A stretch of 64,000 nucleotides of DNA, from the NCBI RefSeq assembly GCF_900129815.1, contig NZ_FQWX01000002.1, positions 104,870 through 168,869 of the forward strand, given 5' to 3'. The notes below the pieces were generated by a model. The model was not told where the DNA came from, ran no database searches, and saw only the letters and a list, made by a program, of their open reading frames with translations. The translations under genes were made by a program, and so were the position numbers. The stretch comes from Asaccharospora irregularis DSM 2635 (GTDB lineage Bacteria > Bacillota > Clostridia > Peptostreptococcales > Peptostreptococcaceae). Positions within the stretch are counted from its first letter, which is position 1, and the number at the start of each line of letters is the position of its first letter. This document shows, piece after piece, positions 37,481 to 47,149 of the stretch.

Positions 37481-38476
37481 ATGGAAAAACCATATATAGG
37501 AATACCACTAGGAGATCCAGCAGGAATAGGGCCTGAAATAGTAGTGAAATCAATAATAAAGGGAAGTACAAATAGCTATTGTAACCCAGTAGTAGTAGGG
37601 GATAAAAAAGTAATACAAAAAGCGATAGATTTATGTGATTTAGATTTAAAAATTAATGTGATAGACAATGTAGAAGATGGAAATTACAATACAAGCACTT
37701 TAAACTTAATTGATTTAGACAATATAGAAATGGATAAGTTTGAATATGGAAAAGTAAGTGCAATGTGTGGAAGGGCTGCATTTGAATATATAGAAAAGGC
37801 AATAGAACTTGCCATGGATAAAAAATTAGATGCAATAGCGACAACTCCAATAAACAAAGAGTCATTTAAAGCAGCAAAAGTACCTTATATAGGGCACACA
37901 GAGGTATTAGAAGACTTAACTAAAACACATAATCCTTTGACAATGTTTCAAGTACACAATTTAAGAGTCTTTTTCCTAAGCAGACATATATCTTTGAGAA
38001 AAGCATGTGACTTAGTAAAAGAAGAAAACATGTACGATTTTATAGTAAGATCAAAAGAAGCTTTAGAGGACTTGGGTATAAAAGATGCTAAATTAGCAGT
38101 GGCAGGACTTAACCCTCATTGTGGAGAGCATGGTTTGTTTGGAGATGAGGAAAGAGAAATAGAAAGAGCAATACAAAGGGCTAAAGAAAAAGGTATAGAT
38201 GTAGTAGGGCCAATAGGAGCAGATTCAGTATTTTTCTTTGGATTACAGGGCAAATACGATGCAGTATTATCTTTATATCATGACCAAGGTCATATAGCTA
38301 CTAAAACAGTAGATTTCCATAGAACAATATCTATAACAAATAATATGCCGTTTTTAAGAACATCAGTGGATCATGGGACAGCATTTGATATAGCTGGTAA
38401 AAATATAGCTGATGAGATAAGTTTAGAAGAAGCAATAAGGCTAGCCGCAGAATATGCGCCGAATTTCAAAAAATAA
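37481..38476 (+). CDS. pdxA2: PdxA-family 4-phospho-threonate dehydrogenase (PdxA2 type)
   Basis: A 331-residue NAD-dependent dehydrogenase-decarboxylase. Family motifs are [46 protein letters not shown], the metal-binding His in [19 protein letters not shown] and [16 protein letters not shown], and [17 protein letters not shown]. In the described pathway PdxA2 oxidises 4-phospho-D-threonate or 4-phospho-D-erythronate to dihydroxyacetone phosphate plus CO2. Clustering with a DUF1537 kinase and a GntP permease separates it from the vitamin B6 enzyme PdxA, which is usually not in such an operon. Confidence 0.88.
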   Translation: MEKPYIGIPLGDPAGIGPEIVVKSIIKGSTNSYCNPVVVGDKKVIQKAIDLCDLDLKINVIDNVEDGNYNTSTLNLIDLDNIEMDKFEYGKVSAMCGRAAFEYIEKAIELAMDKKLDAIATTPINKESFKAAKVPYIGHTEVLEDLTKTHNPLTMFQVHNLRVFFLSRHISLRKACDLVKEENMYDFIVRSKEALEDLGIKDAKLAVAGLNPHCGEHGLFGDEEREIERAIQRAKEKGIDVVGPIGADSVFFFGLQGKYDAVLSLYHDQGHIATKTVDFHRTISITNNMPFLRTSVDHGTAFDIAGKNIADEISLEEAIRLAAEYAPNFKK

Positions 38477-38502
38477 AATTTGACATAGGAGGGGTTTAAA
38501 TT

Positions 38503-39876
38503 ATGGAAGGAATAACTGTATCAGGTCCTCAAATACTATTAGGACTTGGAGTAGGAATAGCACTGTTAATACTTATGATGTTAAAGACTAAGATGCATCC
38601 ATTCTTAGCTATGATAATATCAGCATCAGTAACAGGACTTATAGGTGGTATGCCAGCGACAGAAGTTGTAAACAGTATAACCAAAGGATTTGGTAATACT
38701 TTAGGAAGTATAGGTATAATAATAGGATTTGGTGTAATGATGGGAGAAATATTTGAGGTATCAGGAGCAGCAAAAAAAATGGCTCAAATATTTGTAAAAA
38801 AACTTGGGAAGGGTAGAGAAGAATTAGCCTTAGCTATAACAGGATTTTTGGTATCTATTCCAATATTCTGTGATTCAGGGTTTGTAATACTATCTCCCCT
38901 TGCAAAATCAATATCTAGAAGTACAGGAAAATCAGTTATATCATTAGGTCTATCATTAGCACTAGGACTTGTTATAACTCACTCATTAGTACCACCGACA
39001 CCAGGACCAGTAGGAGTTGCAGGTATATATGGTGCAAACGTAGGAACAGTGTTATTATTAGGAATAATATGTGCAATACCAATGACTTTAGCAGGACTTA
39101 CATATGCAAAGTATTTAGGTAAGAAAATGTATAGAATACCAACAGAAGATGGAGAAGGGTATACTACAGAATTTAACCAAGCAAAAACAACAGAAATGTT
39201 AATAGATGAAAACGAAAAGTTACCATCAGGTATGATGGCCTTTATGCCGATAGTTGCGCCGATAGTATTAATACTAATAAATACAGTAGTAACACAAATG
39301 GGTTATGAGGGGTCATTAGTTGAATATATTAAGTTCTTTGGTTCTCCAGTTATAGCAGTTGCAATAGGATTAATAATATCTATATATGGACTTGGAGCAA
39401 AGTATGATAAGAAAGAAATAACAACTGTAATGGAAAAAGGTATAAAATCTGCAGGAGTAATAATGCTAGTTACAGGTGCAGGTGGTGCATTAGGAATGAT
39501 AATAAGAGATAGTGGTGCAGGAGATTATATAGCATCGTTGATAGCTCAAACACCATTGCCAGCATTTATAATACCATTTGCAATAGCCTCAATAGTTAGA
39601 TTAATACAAGGGAGTGGTACTGTTGCAATGACAACAGCAGCATCTGTAACAGCTCCTATGATGGCAAGTCTTGGATTAAGTCCAGAGATAGCAGTATTAT
39701 CAGCTTGTATAGGATCATTAGTATTCTCTCATTTCAATGATTCATACTTCTGGGTTGTAAATAGAACATTAGGAGTTACAGAGGTAAAAGAGCAAATAAG
39801 AGTATACTCTATAGCTAGTACAATAGTATGGGCAGTAGGATTTGTAGAACTTATAATATTAAATATATTTATATAA
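38503..39876 (+). CDS. GntP-family permease
   Basis: A 457-residue proton symporter with about 12-14 membrane spans, of the gluconate/sugar-acid transporter family. Typical segments are GFGNTLGSIGIIIGFGVMMGEIFEVSGAAKKMA, IPIFCDSGFVILSPLAKSI, THSLVPPTPGPVGVAG and LIQGSGTVAMTTAASVTAP (found in that order). It is the last gene of the operon, followed by a terminator, and probably imports the four-carbon acid used by the kinase and dehydrogenase. Confidence 0.9.
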   Translation: MEGITVSGPQILLGLGVGIALLILMMLKTKMHPFLAMIISASVTGLIGGMPATEVVNSITKGFGNTLGSIGIIIGFGVMMGEIFEVSGAAKKMAQIFVKKLGKGREELALAITGFLVSIPIFCDSGFVILSPLAKSISRSTGKSVISLGLSLALGLVITHSLVPPTPGPVGVAGIYGANVGTVLLLGIICAIPMTLAGLTYAKYLGKKMYRIPTEDGEGYTTEFNQAKTTEMLIDENEKLPSGMMAFMPIVAPIVLILINTVVTQMGYEGSLVEYIKFFGSPVIAVAIGLIISIYGLGAKYDKKEITTVMEKGIKSAGVIMLVTGAGGALGMIIRDSGAGDYIASLIAQTPLPAFIIPFAIASIVRLIQGSGTVAMTTAASVTAPMMASLGLSPEIAVLSACIGSLVFSHFNDSYFWVVNRTLGVTEVKEQIRVYSIASTIVWAVGFVELIILNIFI

Positions 39877-39897
39877 AAATATAATAGAAAATAATCT

Positions 39898-39935
39898 AAA
39901 GAGGCATCTGTTTAAAAGGTGCTTCTTTTTTTGTT
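39898..39935 (+). terminator. Terminator of the sugar-acid operon
   Basis: AAAGAGGCATC / GGTGCTTCTTT (39898-39908, 39918-39928; two G-T pairs) followed by a T run. Confidence 0.83.
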
Positions 39936-40029
39936 AAAACTAAATAAGAGGTTTAGTAGTTTTAGAATATTATCTAAATTGAGTGAAAATCTTAGTATAA
40001 ATAACTGTTTTTTAGATGATAATATAAGT

Positions 40030-40647
40030 ATGAAAAATAATGGAATACTTACTGGAAATTATATTTTTTTCATGGTATTGATACTTTTGATAATAATAGT
40101 AGGATTTTTTGCATTAGTTGCAAATATTGTATTGACCATAAGAATTAAAGATAATGATATAAAGATCAAGCTAAACACAAGATTATTACTTAACTTAATA
40201 GATATAAATAGACAACTTTACCCACCTAAACAAACAAAAAAAATTAAAAAAAGAGGAGGCAAAAAAAGACATTTCAACAAAAAACTAAGGGCTGAGGACA
40301 TTCAAGAAATTTATAGATTTATAAGAAAAATAGAGGTATACGACCTTTATTCAGATATAGAGTTTGGAAATAGCAACGTAGGTTTTACATCATTCATATA
40401 CGTATTCATTAATTTTATATATGGAAATATAATTTCCATAATAAATCCTAGAAAAATATACTTAAATGTGCTACCGGATTTTACTAAAGACTATTTGGTT
40501 GCAAATATTAAGGTACATATAAGACCTAAAATAAGAAATTTGATACTAGTGTTTATAGTTATAAAAAAAATAAATAAAAATAATAAGGAGGTTGCAAATA
40601 ATGAGGGCAACAGGTTCAATACAAAAGCTTATGGAGACAACTCTTGA
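40030..40647 (+). CDS. DUF2953 domain membrane-associated protein
   Basis: The frame is open from 39919 but its first part overlaps the terminator, so an internal start is needed. ATG 40030 gives 205 residues beginning MKNNGILTGNYIFFMVL, with one N-terminal span; no good ribosome-binding site is visible and ATG 40072 is an alternative. A basic linker (TKKIKKRGGKKRHFNKK) leads to a second hydrophobic stretch. DUF2953 genes precede ytfJ in Bacillus (ytfI) and clostridia, and the 47-base overlap with ytfJ here implies coupling. The function is unknown but sporulation-linked by context. Confidence 0.7.
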   Translation: MKNNGILTGNYIFFMVLILLIIIVGFFALVANIVLTIRIKDNDIKIKLNTRLLLNLIDINRQLYPPKQTKKIKKRGGKKRHFNKKLRAEDIQEIYRFIRKIEVYDLYSDIEFGNSNVGFTSFIYVFINFIYGNIISIINPRKIYLNVLPDFTKDYLVANIKVHIRPKIRNLILVFIVIKKINKNNKEVANNEGNRFNTKAYGDNS

Positions 40648-41020
40648 AACTATAAAGGGTTCAATAGACGCTAATACAATAGTAGGAGATGCTATTAAGA
40701 CTGATACCACAGTAATTGTACCTATATCAAAGGTGACAATAGGTTTTGGAATAGGTGGAGGAGAGTATTCAAAAGGGTATGACAATTCAAAACGAAATAC
40801 TATGAATATTGAAGAAAAAACAGATACAAACTTTGCAGGTGGAAGTGGAGGAGCAATTTCAGTACAACCAGTTGCATTTGTGGTAGTAGAGGATGGAGAA
40901 ACAAGGGTAATGAGCTTGGATGATAATATAAATATAGTAGATAATATATTGGCTGTTACTCCTAGAGTTATAGAAAAAATTCAAAATTTAACTAAAAAAA
41001 ATAGTGAATGCAAAAAGTAA
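40601..41020 (+). CDS. ytfJ: Sporulation protein YtfJ (GerW family)
   Basis: A 139-residue protein of the YtfJ/GerW family, produced in the forespore in Bacillus and affecting germination. ATG 40601 follows AAGGAGG; an in-frame ATG at 40592 overlaps that site. Family features are SIQKLMETTLETIKGSIDANTIVGDAI, VIVPISKVTIGFGIGGGEY and the Gly-rich FAGGSGGAISVQPVAFVVV. It overlaps the DUF2953 gene. Confidence 0.9.
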   Translation: MRATGSIQKLMETTLETIKGSIDANTIVGDAIKTDTTVIVPISKVTIGFGIGGGEYSKGYDNSKRNTMNIEEKTDTNFAGGSGGAISVQPVAFVVVEDGETRVMSLDDNINIVDNILAVTPRVIEKIQNLTKKNSECKK

Positions 41021-41219
41021 GTAGGATTTCTAAGTTTAAACTATTTTTAATGGATAAAATTGAGTTGGAATAAGATACACGTTATAGTATAATGTAACCA
41101 ATTATAAGTAAATACATTGAATGAAAAATGTAACCAACTATTAAATAAAGATATAGAATGAGAAATTTAAAATAATACAGTAAAAATAGTTAAAGTCTAA
41201 TAATAACGGGGGGATAAAA

Positions 41220-42656
41220 TTGAAAATAAGATGTATAGAAAACAAATTAGAAAGATTAAATAGCAATATATTAGCAGTTAGTTTATTTAAAGAAGAGAAA
41301 ATAAATACAGATATCGAGGAAATAGAAATTATAGCCAATGATTTTGATGCAGAGTATGGAAAATTTGAACTTTCTAAAGTCTTAATCAACGATAATTTGA
41401 TAGACATATTCCTAGTAGGAATGGGAAGAAGAGAAGATCTAAATAACGAAAAGCTAAGAGTTCTAGGGGGAAATTTATCTAGAAAAGCAAAAAATATAGC
41501 TAAGGATAAGGGAAAAAATCTAGATATAATAAACCTTAATCTAACTCAAGAAAACATTGGTGCATTTGCAGAAGGAATTTTGCTTGGTGATTATAAATTT
41601 GATAAATATAAAAGTGAAAAGTGTAATGGTATTATAGAAAATGTAAACTTATATTCTGATATAGATGCTACAGAACAATTAAAAAGAGCTGAAATTATGG
41701 CAAAATCTACTATAATAGCTAGAGATTTAGTAAATGAACCTTCAAATGTTATATATCCAGAGACATTGGCAAATGAGGCAATAAGATTAGGAGAGGAATA
41801 TGGATTTGAGGTTGAGGTATATGAACAGGGTAAGATAGAAGCCTTGGGAATGGAAGCATACCTATCTGTTGCAAGAGGCTCTAGTAATAAACCTAGATTT
41901 ATAGTTATGAGATACTTTGCAGATAAGGAAAACGAAGAAATTTTAGGACTAGTTGGCAAGGGAATTACTTATGATACAGGAGGATATTGTATAAAATCAC
42001 GCTCATCTATGTTTGATATGAAAACAGACATGGCTGGAGGTGCTAGTGTAATAGGAGCTATGTGTGCCATAGCAAATCAAAAATTAAATAAAAACGTAGT
42101 CGGTGTTATAGCTGCATGTGAGAACTCCATATCTGGAGAAGCATACAAGCCAGGTGATATAATAAATTCTATGGCAAAGAAAACTATAGAAGTGGGAAAT
42201 ACGGATGCAGAGGGAAGATTAACTTTAGCTGATGCAGTTTACTACATAATAAACAATGAAAAGGCTAATAAAGTTGTGGACGTCGCTACTTTAACAGGAG
42301 CTGCAATAGTTGCTCTTGGAACAATAGCTAGTGCTGTTGTTACAAACAATGAAGAATTTTATAAAGAGGTAGAAGTTGCAGCACAAAAATCAGGAGAGAA
42401 AATATGGAAGATGCCTGTATTTGATGAATATAAAAAAATGATCAAAGGTCATGAAACTGACCTTAAAAATGCACCAGGTCAAGAAGGTGGATGTATAACA
42501 GCTGGTTTATTTGTAGGAGAATTCGTAGGAGATACTCCTTGGGTACATATTGACATAGCTGGTCCAAGTGTAGTAGAAAAAACAGAAGGATACAAGTACA
42601 AGGGTGCTACAGGTGAAGCTGTAAGAACCTTATACTATTTAGCTGAGGGTAAATAG
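41220..42656 (+). CDS. pepA: Leucyl aminopeptidase (M17, PepA)
   Basis: Cytosolic dizinc aminopeptidase. The 478-residue protein starts with TTG 41220 behind a GGGGGG site. The catalytic C-terminal domain shows VGKGITYDTGGYCIKS (metal-binding Lys/Asp region), MKTDMAGGASVIGA and the signature NTDAEGRLTLADA; the N-terminal macro-like domain spans about 1-155. KGHETDLKNAPGQEGGCITAGLF and the C-terminal WVHIDIAGP are also conserved. It is a single-gene unit with a strong terminator. The 200 bases before it carry only a short direct repeat of AATGTAACCAA. Confidence 0.93.
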   Translation: MKIRCIENKLERLNSNILAVSLFKEEKINTDIEEIEIIANDFDAEYGKFELSKVLINDNLIDIFLVGMGRREDLNNEKLRVLGGNLSRKAKNIAKDKGKNLDIINLNLTQENIGAFAEGILLGDYKFDKYKSEKCNGIIENVNLYSDIDATEQLKRAEIMAKSTIIARDLVNEPSNVIYPETLANEAIRLGEEYGFEVEVYEQGKIEALGMEAYLSVARGSSNKPRFIVMRYFADKENEEILGLVGKGITYDTGGYCIKSRSSMFDMKTDMAGGASVIGAMCAIANQKLNKNVVGVIAACENSISGEAYKPGDIINSMAKKTIEVGNTDAEGRLTLADAVYYIINNEKANKVVDVATLTGAAIVALGTIASAVVTNNEEFYKEVEVAAQKSGEKIWKMPVFDEYKKMIKGHETDLKNAPGQEGGCITAGLFVGEFVGDTPWVHIDIAGPSVVEKTEGYKYKGATGEAVRTLYYLAEGK

Positions 42657-42685
42657 TACTTATAAATAATAATACTTATAAATGT

Positions 42686-42740
42686 AAATAGACCTAGATG
42701 AAGTTTAAAATATTAGAACTTTATCTAGGTCTATTTTATT
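42686..42740. terminator. Terminator between pepA and the convergent membrane gene
   Basis: AAATAGACCTAGAT-G-AAGTT pairs with AACTT-T-ATCTAGGTCTATTT (42686-42705, 42717-42736). It serves pepA and, with its A-rich 5' flank, possibly the convergent gene. Confidence 0.88.
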
Positions 42741-42746
42741 TTTATA

Positions 42747-43415
42747 TTATCTACTGCGTCTATTGAATTTGAAGTTTAAATCTCTTGCCTTGAATATAAA
42801 AATAGGTATATAGGTAGCAGTAGTTATTATGATGAATACTAAAACACTAGTCAAATCATAGTTTGAAAAAGCATATGGGTAACTTGAAAGTGTAAAATTA
42901 TTCAACATAAATATAAATGAAAAACATATGAAACACATTATAAAATTATCTCTGATAGCATATTTATTGATTTTGAATTTTCTAATTTCTACCATATAAA
43001 CGGCAGCATATATCAGCAAACATTTAGATGCTAAATACAGAAAGAAACTGAAATTAGGAAACTCGTAAGGTGGATTTTTAAATAAAATCAATTCACCTAA
43101 CGAACAAGCTATACTCCAAGAGAAAAATACGTTAAATAGATGGTACTGTTTATATAATAATATCAACAAACATATGTATGCACTAAACCGACTGATTTCA
43201 ATTGGCAAAGATGTTAATACACTATAATTACCTTGGTAATATAATGAAAGTTGTTGAGATATTATCTCTAGAATTATCAATGAGCATATTATCTTTTCAA
43301 CTAGATAACTATATGGAAGTAAATTTTTAGTAAGCTTAGGGCATATGTATAAAAACATTGAAAAAATCAAAAGAAGAATTAAATGATCTTTAGAAAAAAG
43401 AAATATATTGGCCAT
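42747..43415 (-). CDS. YwaF/TMEM164-like integral membrane protein
   Basis: A 222-residue protein with about six or seven spans. The pattern LPIEISRFSAYICLLILL followed by FSWSIACSLGELILFKNPPYEFPNFSFFLYLASKCLLIYAAVY resembles the YwaF (TIGR02206, TMEM164-related) family, whose function is not settled in bacteria. It is transcribed opposite to its neighbours and converges on pepA. The assignment is by general layout rather than strong motifs. Confidence 0.6.
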   Translation of the reverse strand: MANIFLFSKDHLILLLIFSMFLYICPKLTKNLLPYSYLVEKIICSLIILEIISQQLSLYYQGNYSVLTSLPIEISRFSAYICLLILLYKQYHLFNVFFSWSIACSLGELILFKNPPYEFPNFSFFLYLASKCLLIYAAVYMVEIRKFKINKYAIRDNFIMCFICFSFIFMLNNFTLSSYPYAFSNYDLTSVLVFIIITTATYIPIFIFKARDLNFKFNRRSR

Positions 43416-43617
43416 ATTAAATTCGCTCCTGTAATAAATTAAAAATATATTTATATTAATATATTCAAAACTACTCTACTTTTTCCACTTTATTTTTGTA
43501 GTCTTTGATTGTATTGATAAATTCAAGTGATATATGTAACAAAATAGATTAAAAATAATAAATTAATACTATACGGTTTAGACAATTGAAAAATATCATT
43601 TTAAGGAAGTGGATAAC

Positions 43618-44583
43618 TTGGAGAGGTTAAATTATCAATTATGTGCAGATGCAGGGAGTGAGTACTGTCCGTGTCACCTTGCATACTCAGGGGATTGTAT
43701 AAAATGTAGCTTAATAAGAGGTGAAAAAGTTTGTAATTGTATGTGGCAAGGGGTATGTATTTATAATGAAGTAGAACGTAGTAAAAATTCTCCAATGAAT
43801 GAAAGAAAAGAGTATTTATGTAGTGTATATGAAAAAGAAGAACTTTCAAAAAATCTTTATCTATTAAAAATACAGGTACCAAAATTTATGATAAGAGATT
43901 TATGCTCTCCGGGATCATATGTTCTTTTAAAAGGTAAAGAGAAAAAACAAGACATGTTTAATTCACCTATATCAGTTATGGATGTTGATTTAGAAAATAG
44001 TTCCATAGAGGTTATTATTAGAACGGAAGGGATAAAGACAAAGTCGGTAATAGGACATGATGAAGTATGGGTAAAAGGGCCATATTTTAATGGTGTATTT
44101 GGAATAAAGGATATAAAGACTACTTCAAACTCTAATTGTGTTGTAGTTTTAAATGGATTATCTCAAGTAAACTCTATAAACATCATAAAAAATCTACTAA
44201 GGAATAATAATACTATAAGAGCATTTATAAATAACCAGGCAGTAATTTTAGATAATGTTATAGATAAAATAACTAATCTAGGTGTTAAAATTAATCCTAT
44301 AAATATGGATTTAGATGAAGAGAGGGAATTCCTGAGAGATTATTTAAACAGAGAAGATGTAAAATTAGTATATAGTAGCGGATGCAATGGTTTTAATAGA
44401 CTTGTAATGAATACTGTAGACTCAGTAAGCGAGGATATTAAGCTTGTTATATCAAATAATAATTTAATTTGCTGTGGGGAAGGAGTATGTGGAGCTTGTA
44501 CTATAGCACTAGATGGAGAACAAGTAAAATCATGTAAATCTCAGGTTGATTCTAGAAAAATTTTAAAAGCTTCAATTTTGTAA
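43618..44583 (+). CDS. PyrK-like FAD/[2Fe-2S] oxidoreductase subunit with N-terminal Cys cluster
   Basis: GTG 43609 lies against the ribosome-binding site AAGGAAG, so TTG 43618 is the likely start (321 residues). The N-terminus is unusually rich in cysteine (CADAGSEYCPCHLA, CIKCSL, CNCMWQGVC). A ferredoxin-reductase-like FAD domain (SPGSYVLLKG, FNSPISVM) follows. The C-terminal CCGEGVCGACTIALDG ... CKSQ segment matches the [2Fe-2S] site of dihydroorotate dehydrogenase electron-transfer subunits. It lies 15 bases before a second flavoprotein gene, so the two are probably a complex. The physiological substrate is unknown. Confidence 0.78.
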   Translation: MERLNYQLCADAGSEYCPCHLAYSGDCIKCSLIRGEKVCNCMWQGVCIYNEVERSKNSPMNERKEYLCSVYEKEELSKNLYLLKIQVPKFMIRDLCSPGSYVLLKGKEKKQDMFNSPISVMDVDLENSSIEVIIRTEGIKTKSVIGHDEVWVKGPYFNGVFGIKDIKTTSNSNCVVVLNGLSQVNSINIIKNLLRNNNTIRAFINNQAVILDNVIDKITNLGVKINPINMDLDEEREFLRDYLNREDVKLVYSSGCNGFNRLVMNTVDSVSEDIKLVISNNNLICCGEGVCGACTIALDGEQVKSCKSQVDSRKILKASIL

Positions 44584-44598
44584 TAGGGGGGAGACTTA

Positions 44599-45900
44599 AT
44601 GTCTAAAGTTATTATTATTGGGGGAGGATGGGCTGGATGTGCTGCAGCTATATCAGCTAAAAAGGCTGGAGCATCAGTCACAATACTAGAAAGAACAGAC
44701 TTGTTATTAGGACTTGGAAATGTTGGAGGAATAATGAGAAACAATGGAAGGTACACAGCAACAGAAGAGGCTATAGTATTAGGAGCAAAAGAATTATTTG
44801 AATTAACTGATAAATATAGTACTCATAAAGACATAGACTTTCCAGGACACAAACATGCGACAATATATAATGTAACTAAAATTGAAAAACCTGTAAGAGA
44901 TATGATATTAGATATGGGAATAGAAGTAAGGTTTTTTAGTAGAGTAGTCGATGTTGAGTTAGAAGATAATAATATAAAAAAAGTTATATTAGAAGATGGA
45001 GAAAAATTAGAAGCAGATGCGTTTGTTGAAACAACAGGTTCGTCAGGACCTATGGGCAATTGTACAAAATATGGAAATGGATGTGCAATGTGTGTACTAA
45101 GATGTCCGGCCTTTGGAGGAAGAGTAAGTATAACTTCAAGATGCGAAATAGAGGATATGATAGGCCAAAGAAAAAACGACGAATATGGGGCATTTAGCGG
45201 TTCTATGAAATTACTGAAAGAATCTTTAAGTGAAGAAATACAAAAACAACTAAATGAAAATGGATGTTCAGTGGTGCCATTACCGGATGAATTAGTAAAT
45301 GCAGAAAAGCTAGACATAAAAGTGTGTCAGCAATACAACCTACCAGAGTTCTCAGAAAATGTAGTGTTGATTGATACAGGTCACGCTAAGTTAATGGCAC
45401 CGTTTTATAATTTAGAAAAGTTAAGAAGTATCCCGGGATTTGAAAATGCAATAATAGTAGATCCATACGCTGGAGGAAAGGCAAACTCTATAAGATATTT
45501 ATCTGTTGCTCCAAGAGATAATTATATGAGGGCTAAGGGAATAGGTAATTTATTTGTAGCAGGTGAAAAATCAGGATTTTATGTAGGGCATACAGAAGCA
45601 ATATGTACTGGAAGTCTTGCCGGTCATAATGCTGCCAGAAAATCTATAGGAATGTATCTACTACAACTACCAGACAATATCTTAATAGGTGACTTCATAT
45701 CATATTCCAACAAAAAAATGAGTCAAGAGGGTGGAAAGAAGCTTAGATTCACATTTGCAGGAAGTTTATACTTTAAAAGAATGAATGAACTTGGATTTTA
45801 TACTACTGATAAAGATTTAATATCAGAGAGAGTAAAAAAATCAGGGCTAGAGGGAGTTTTTGATAAAAAAGTAATAAAAAGTGTGAATTGCACCCTATAA
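44599..45900 (+). CDS. FAD-dependent oxidoreductase, partner of the PyrK-like protein
   Basis: A 433-residue flavoprotein starting with the dinucleotide-binding motif VIIIGGGWAGCAAAISAKKAGASVTILER (about 4-32) and ending with the FAD site NLFVAGEKSGFYVGHTEAICTGSLAGHNAARKS. A central cysteine cluster, CTKYGNGCAMCVLRCP (about 156-171), could hold an Fe-S centre. The general layout resembles the MnmG/TrmFO (GidA) superfamily, but the tRNA-modification domains are not recognizable. It is co-transcribed with the upstream gene. Function unknown. Confidence 0.75.
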   Translation: MSKVIIIGGGWAGCAAAISAKKAGASVTILERTDLLLGLGNVGGIMRNNGRYTATEEAIVLGAKELFELTDKYSTHKDIDFPGHKHATIYNVTKIEKPVRDMILDMGIEVRFFSRVVDVELEDNNIKKVILEDGEKLEADAFVETTGSSGPMGNCTKYGNGCAMCVLRCPAFGGRVSITSRCEIEDMIGQRKNDEYGAFSGSMKLLKESLSEEIQKQLNENGCSVVPLPDELVNAEKLDIKVCQQYNLPEFSENVVLIDTGHAKLMAPFYNLEKLRSIPGFENAIIVDPYAGGKANSIRYLSVAPRDNYMRAKGIGNLFVAGEKSGFYVGHTEAICTGSLAGHNAARKSIGMYLLQLPDNILIGDFISYSNKKMSQEGGKKLRFTFAGSLYFKRMNELGFYTTDKDLISERVKKSGLEGVFDKKVIKSVNCTL

Positions 45901-46163
45901 ATTGGAAAGTAAAAAAATAAAAATTAATTAACAAACGTATGACTCATATATTCCTTCGGAAAGTGTAAATTAATCTGTTCTTTAGAGTAATTTCGCTGTT
46001 CTATAGCAATGTAATTTAATAATAATATTTGTAAGTTTGAATTAATTATTCATATTTTGGATATTTAATTCAAAAATGGTAAAACTAAATCTAGTGAAGT
46101 ATATGTAATTTTTCAAAAGTACTTATCCTTCAACAAAATCTGAATATAGATTTTTTTAAATTT

Positions 46164-46355
46164 ATATTATGCCATCAAAGAATATAGATAGTTGGTTATA
46201 AATACTATCCAAATTTCTATATCTCATAGTCCACTTTTTCATTATGTTTTGGCCTGCTAAGTAAAGCGTTTTTAGAAGCTATTCACCTGATGGAAAAGTG
46301 GATTTTGTTTTGATTACCTTTTTAAGCTGTCTGTTAAATTCTTTAATTATTATTT
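46164..46355 (-). pseudogene. Degenerate C-terminus of an IS256-family transposase
   Basis: Translation of the minus strand gives EFNRQLKKVIKTKSTFPSGE, a stop, then LLKTLYLAGQNIMKKWTMRY and NLDSIYNQLSIFFDGII. This follows the C-terminus of IS256/Mutator transposases (FNRQLRKVTKTK ... LYLA ... KKWTM ... QL-IYF). One in-frame stop and the loss of the DDE portion show it is dead. Upstream on the same strand (to about 46440) further decayed transposase sequence is possible. Confidence 0.75.
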
Positions 46356-46431
46356 ATAGTGTTGTACATAATTGTTTTTCTAAAATAGCTTTAAATCCAT
46401 GTTTTGGCTATCATCATCGAGCGTTACGTTG

Positions 46432-46467
46432 CAATCTTTTGAGCGAAAGAGAGTGCTCAAAAGGATT
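46432..46467. terminator. GC-richer hairpin in the scar
   Basis: ATCTTTTGAGC / GCTCAAAAGGAT around a 10-base loop, with one bulged base. It stands out in AT-rich surroundings. It could be a relic terminator or transposon end. Confidence 0.4.
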
Positions 46468-47149
46468 TTCAATATAATTCCCAACTCAAAATCTTGAGTA
46501 TACGAAATATATTAAACTATTGATAGTAGCCGTTTATATAAGAGTAGCTTTCTTATTTTAAAGAAGGCATACGGCAGTGGTCCTTTGACTAATCAACAAC
46601 GCAATTAAATTATTAGCTTCTAAAATACTTCGTAAATATCATATTCCATATCAAGTCTACTACGTATATTATACGTTCATATGTGTTGGTAGCTTTTGTT
46701 ATAGTATTCATTGTCTCGTCGCCAAATACCCTGTACATTTTGTTTTTAGGTTTATTTACGTTATTTACTTTGTTGACCTTCATCCACGTTTTGTTAATGT
46801 AGTACATTAGCTTTTTTGTGCAATCCTTTTAGGCACAGAGAGTTTATTTATTTGGTATCGAGAAGTTAGGTTATTTTTGTATGATGATTACAATAAAATC
46901 TTCGCTTCGTTATCACAAGCTGGTATTTATAGGATCGAAGAGAAGATATATTTATATATTAAATTACATAATTCTATATTTAATAGAAGTATTATTATTT
47001 TAATTAAAATATTATACTATAAATAATACCCTTGTAAATTTTATAGAAAGAAAGTAACATATAATTGATAAAGATCTAATTAATATAAATTATAGTTTCA
47101 TTTAAGCTTAAAATAAGTTAGATAAAAGAAAGTATGTGAATATAGACCA

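Larger units (their letters stand above)
45901..47149. other. Gene-poor scar at the start of the defence island
   Basis: About 1.25 kb with no intact gene. It holds a dead IS256-family transposase end (46164-46355, minus strand), a hairpin (46432-46467) and otherwise AT-rich DNA with many stops. The left part to 46160 and the right part from 46470 show nothing I can assign. The layout marks the junction between core chromosome and accessory DNA. Confidence 0.7.

Noticed and set aside
46613..46807. 64-residue minus-strand frame in the scar region
   Set aside because: No similarity I can recognise, no ribosome-binding site, and it lies in decayed mobile-element DNA; probably chance.
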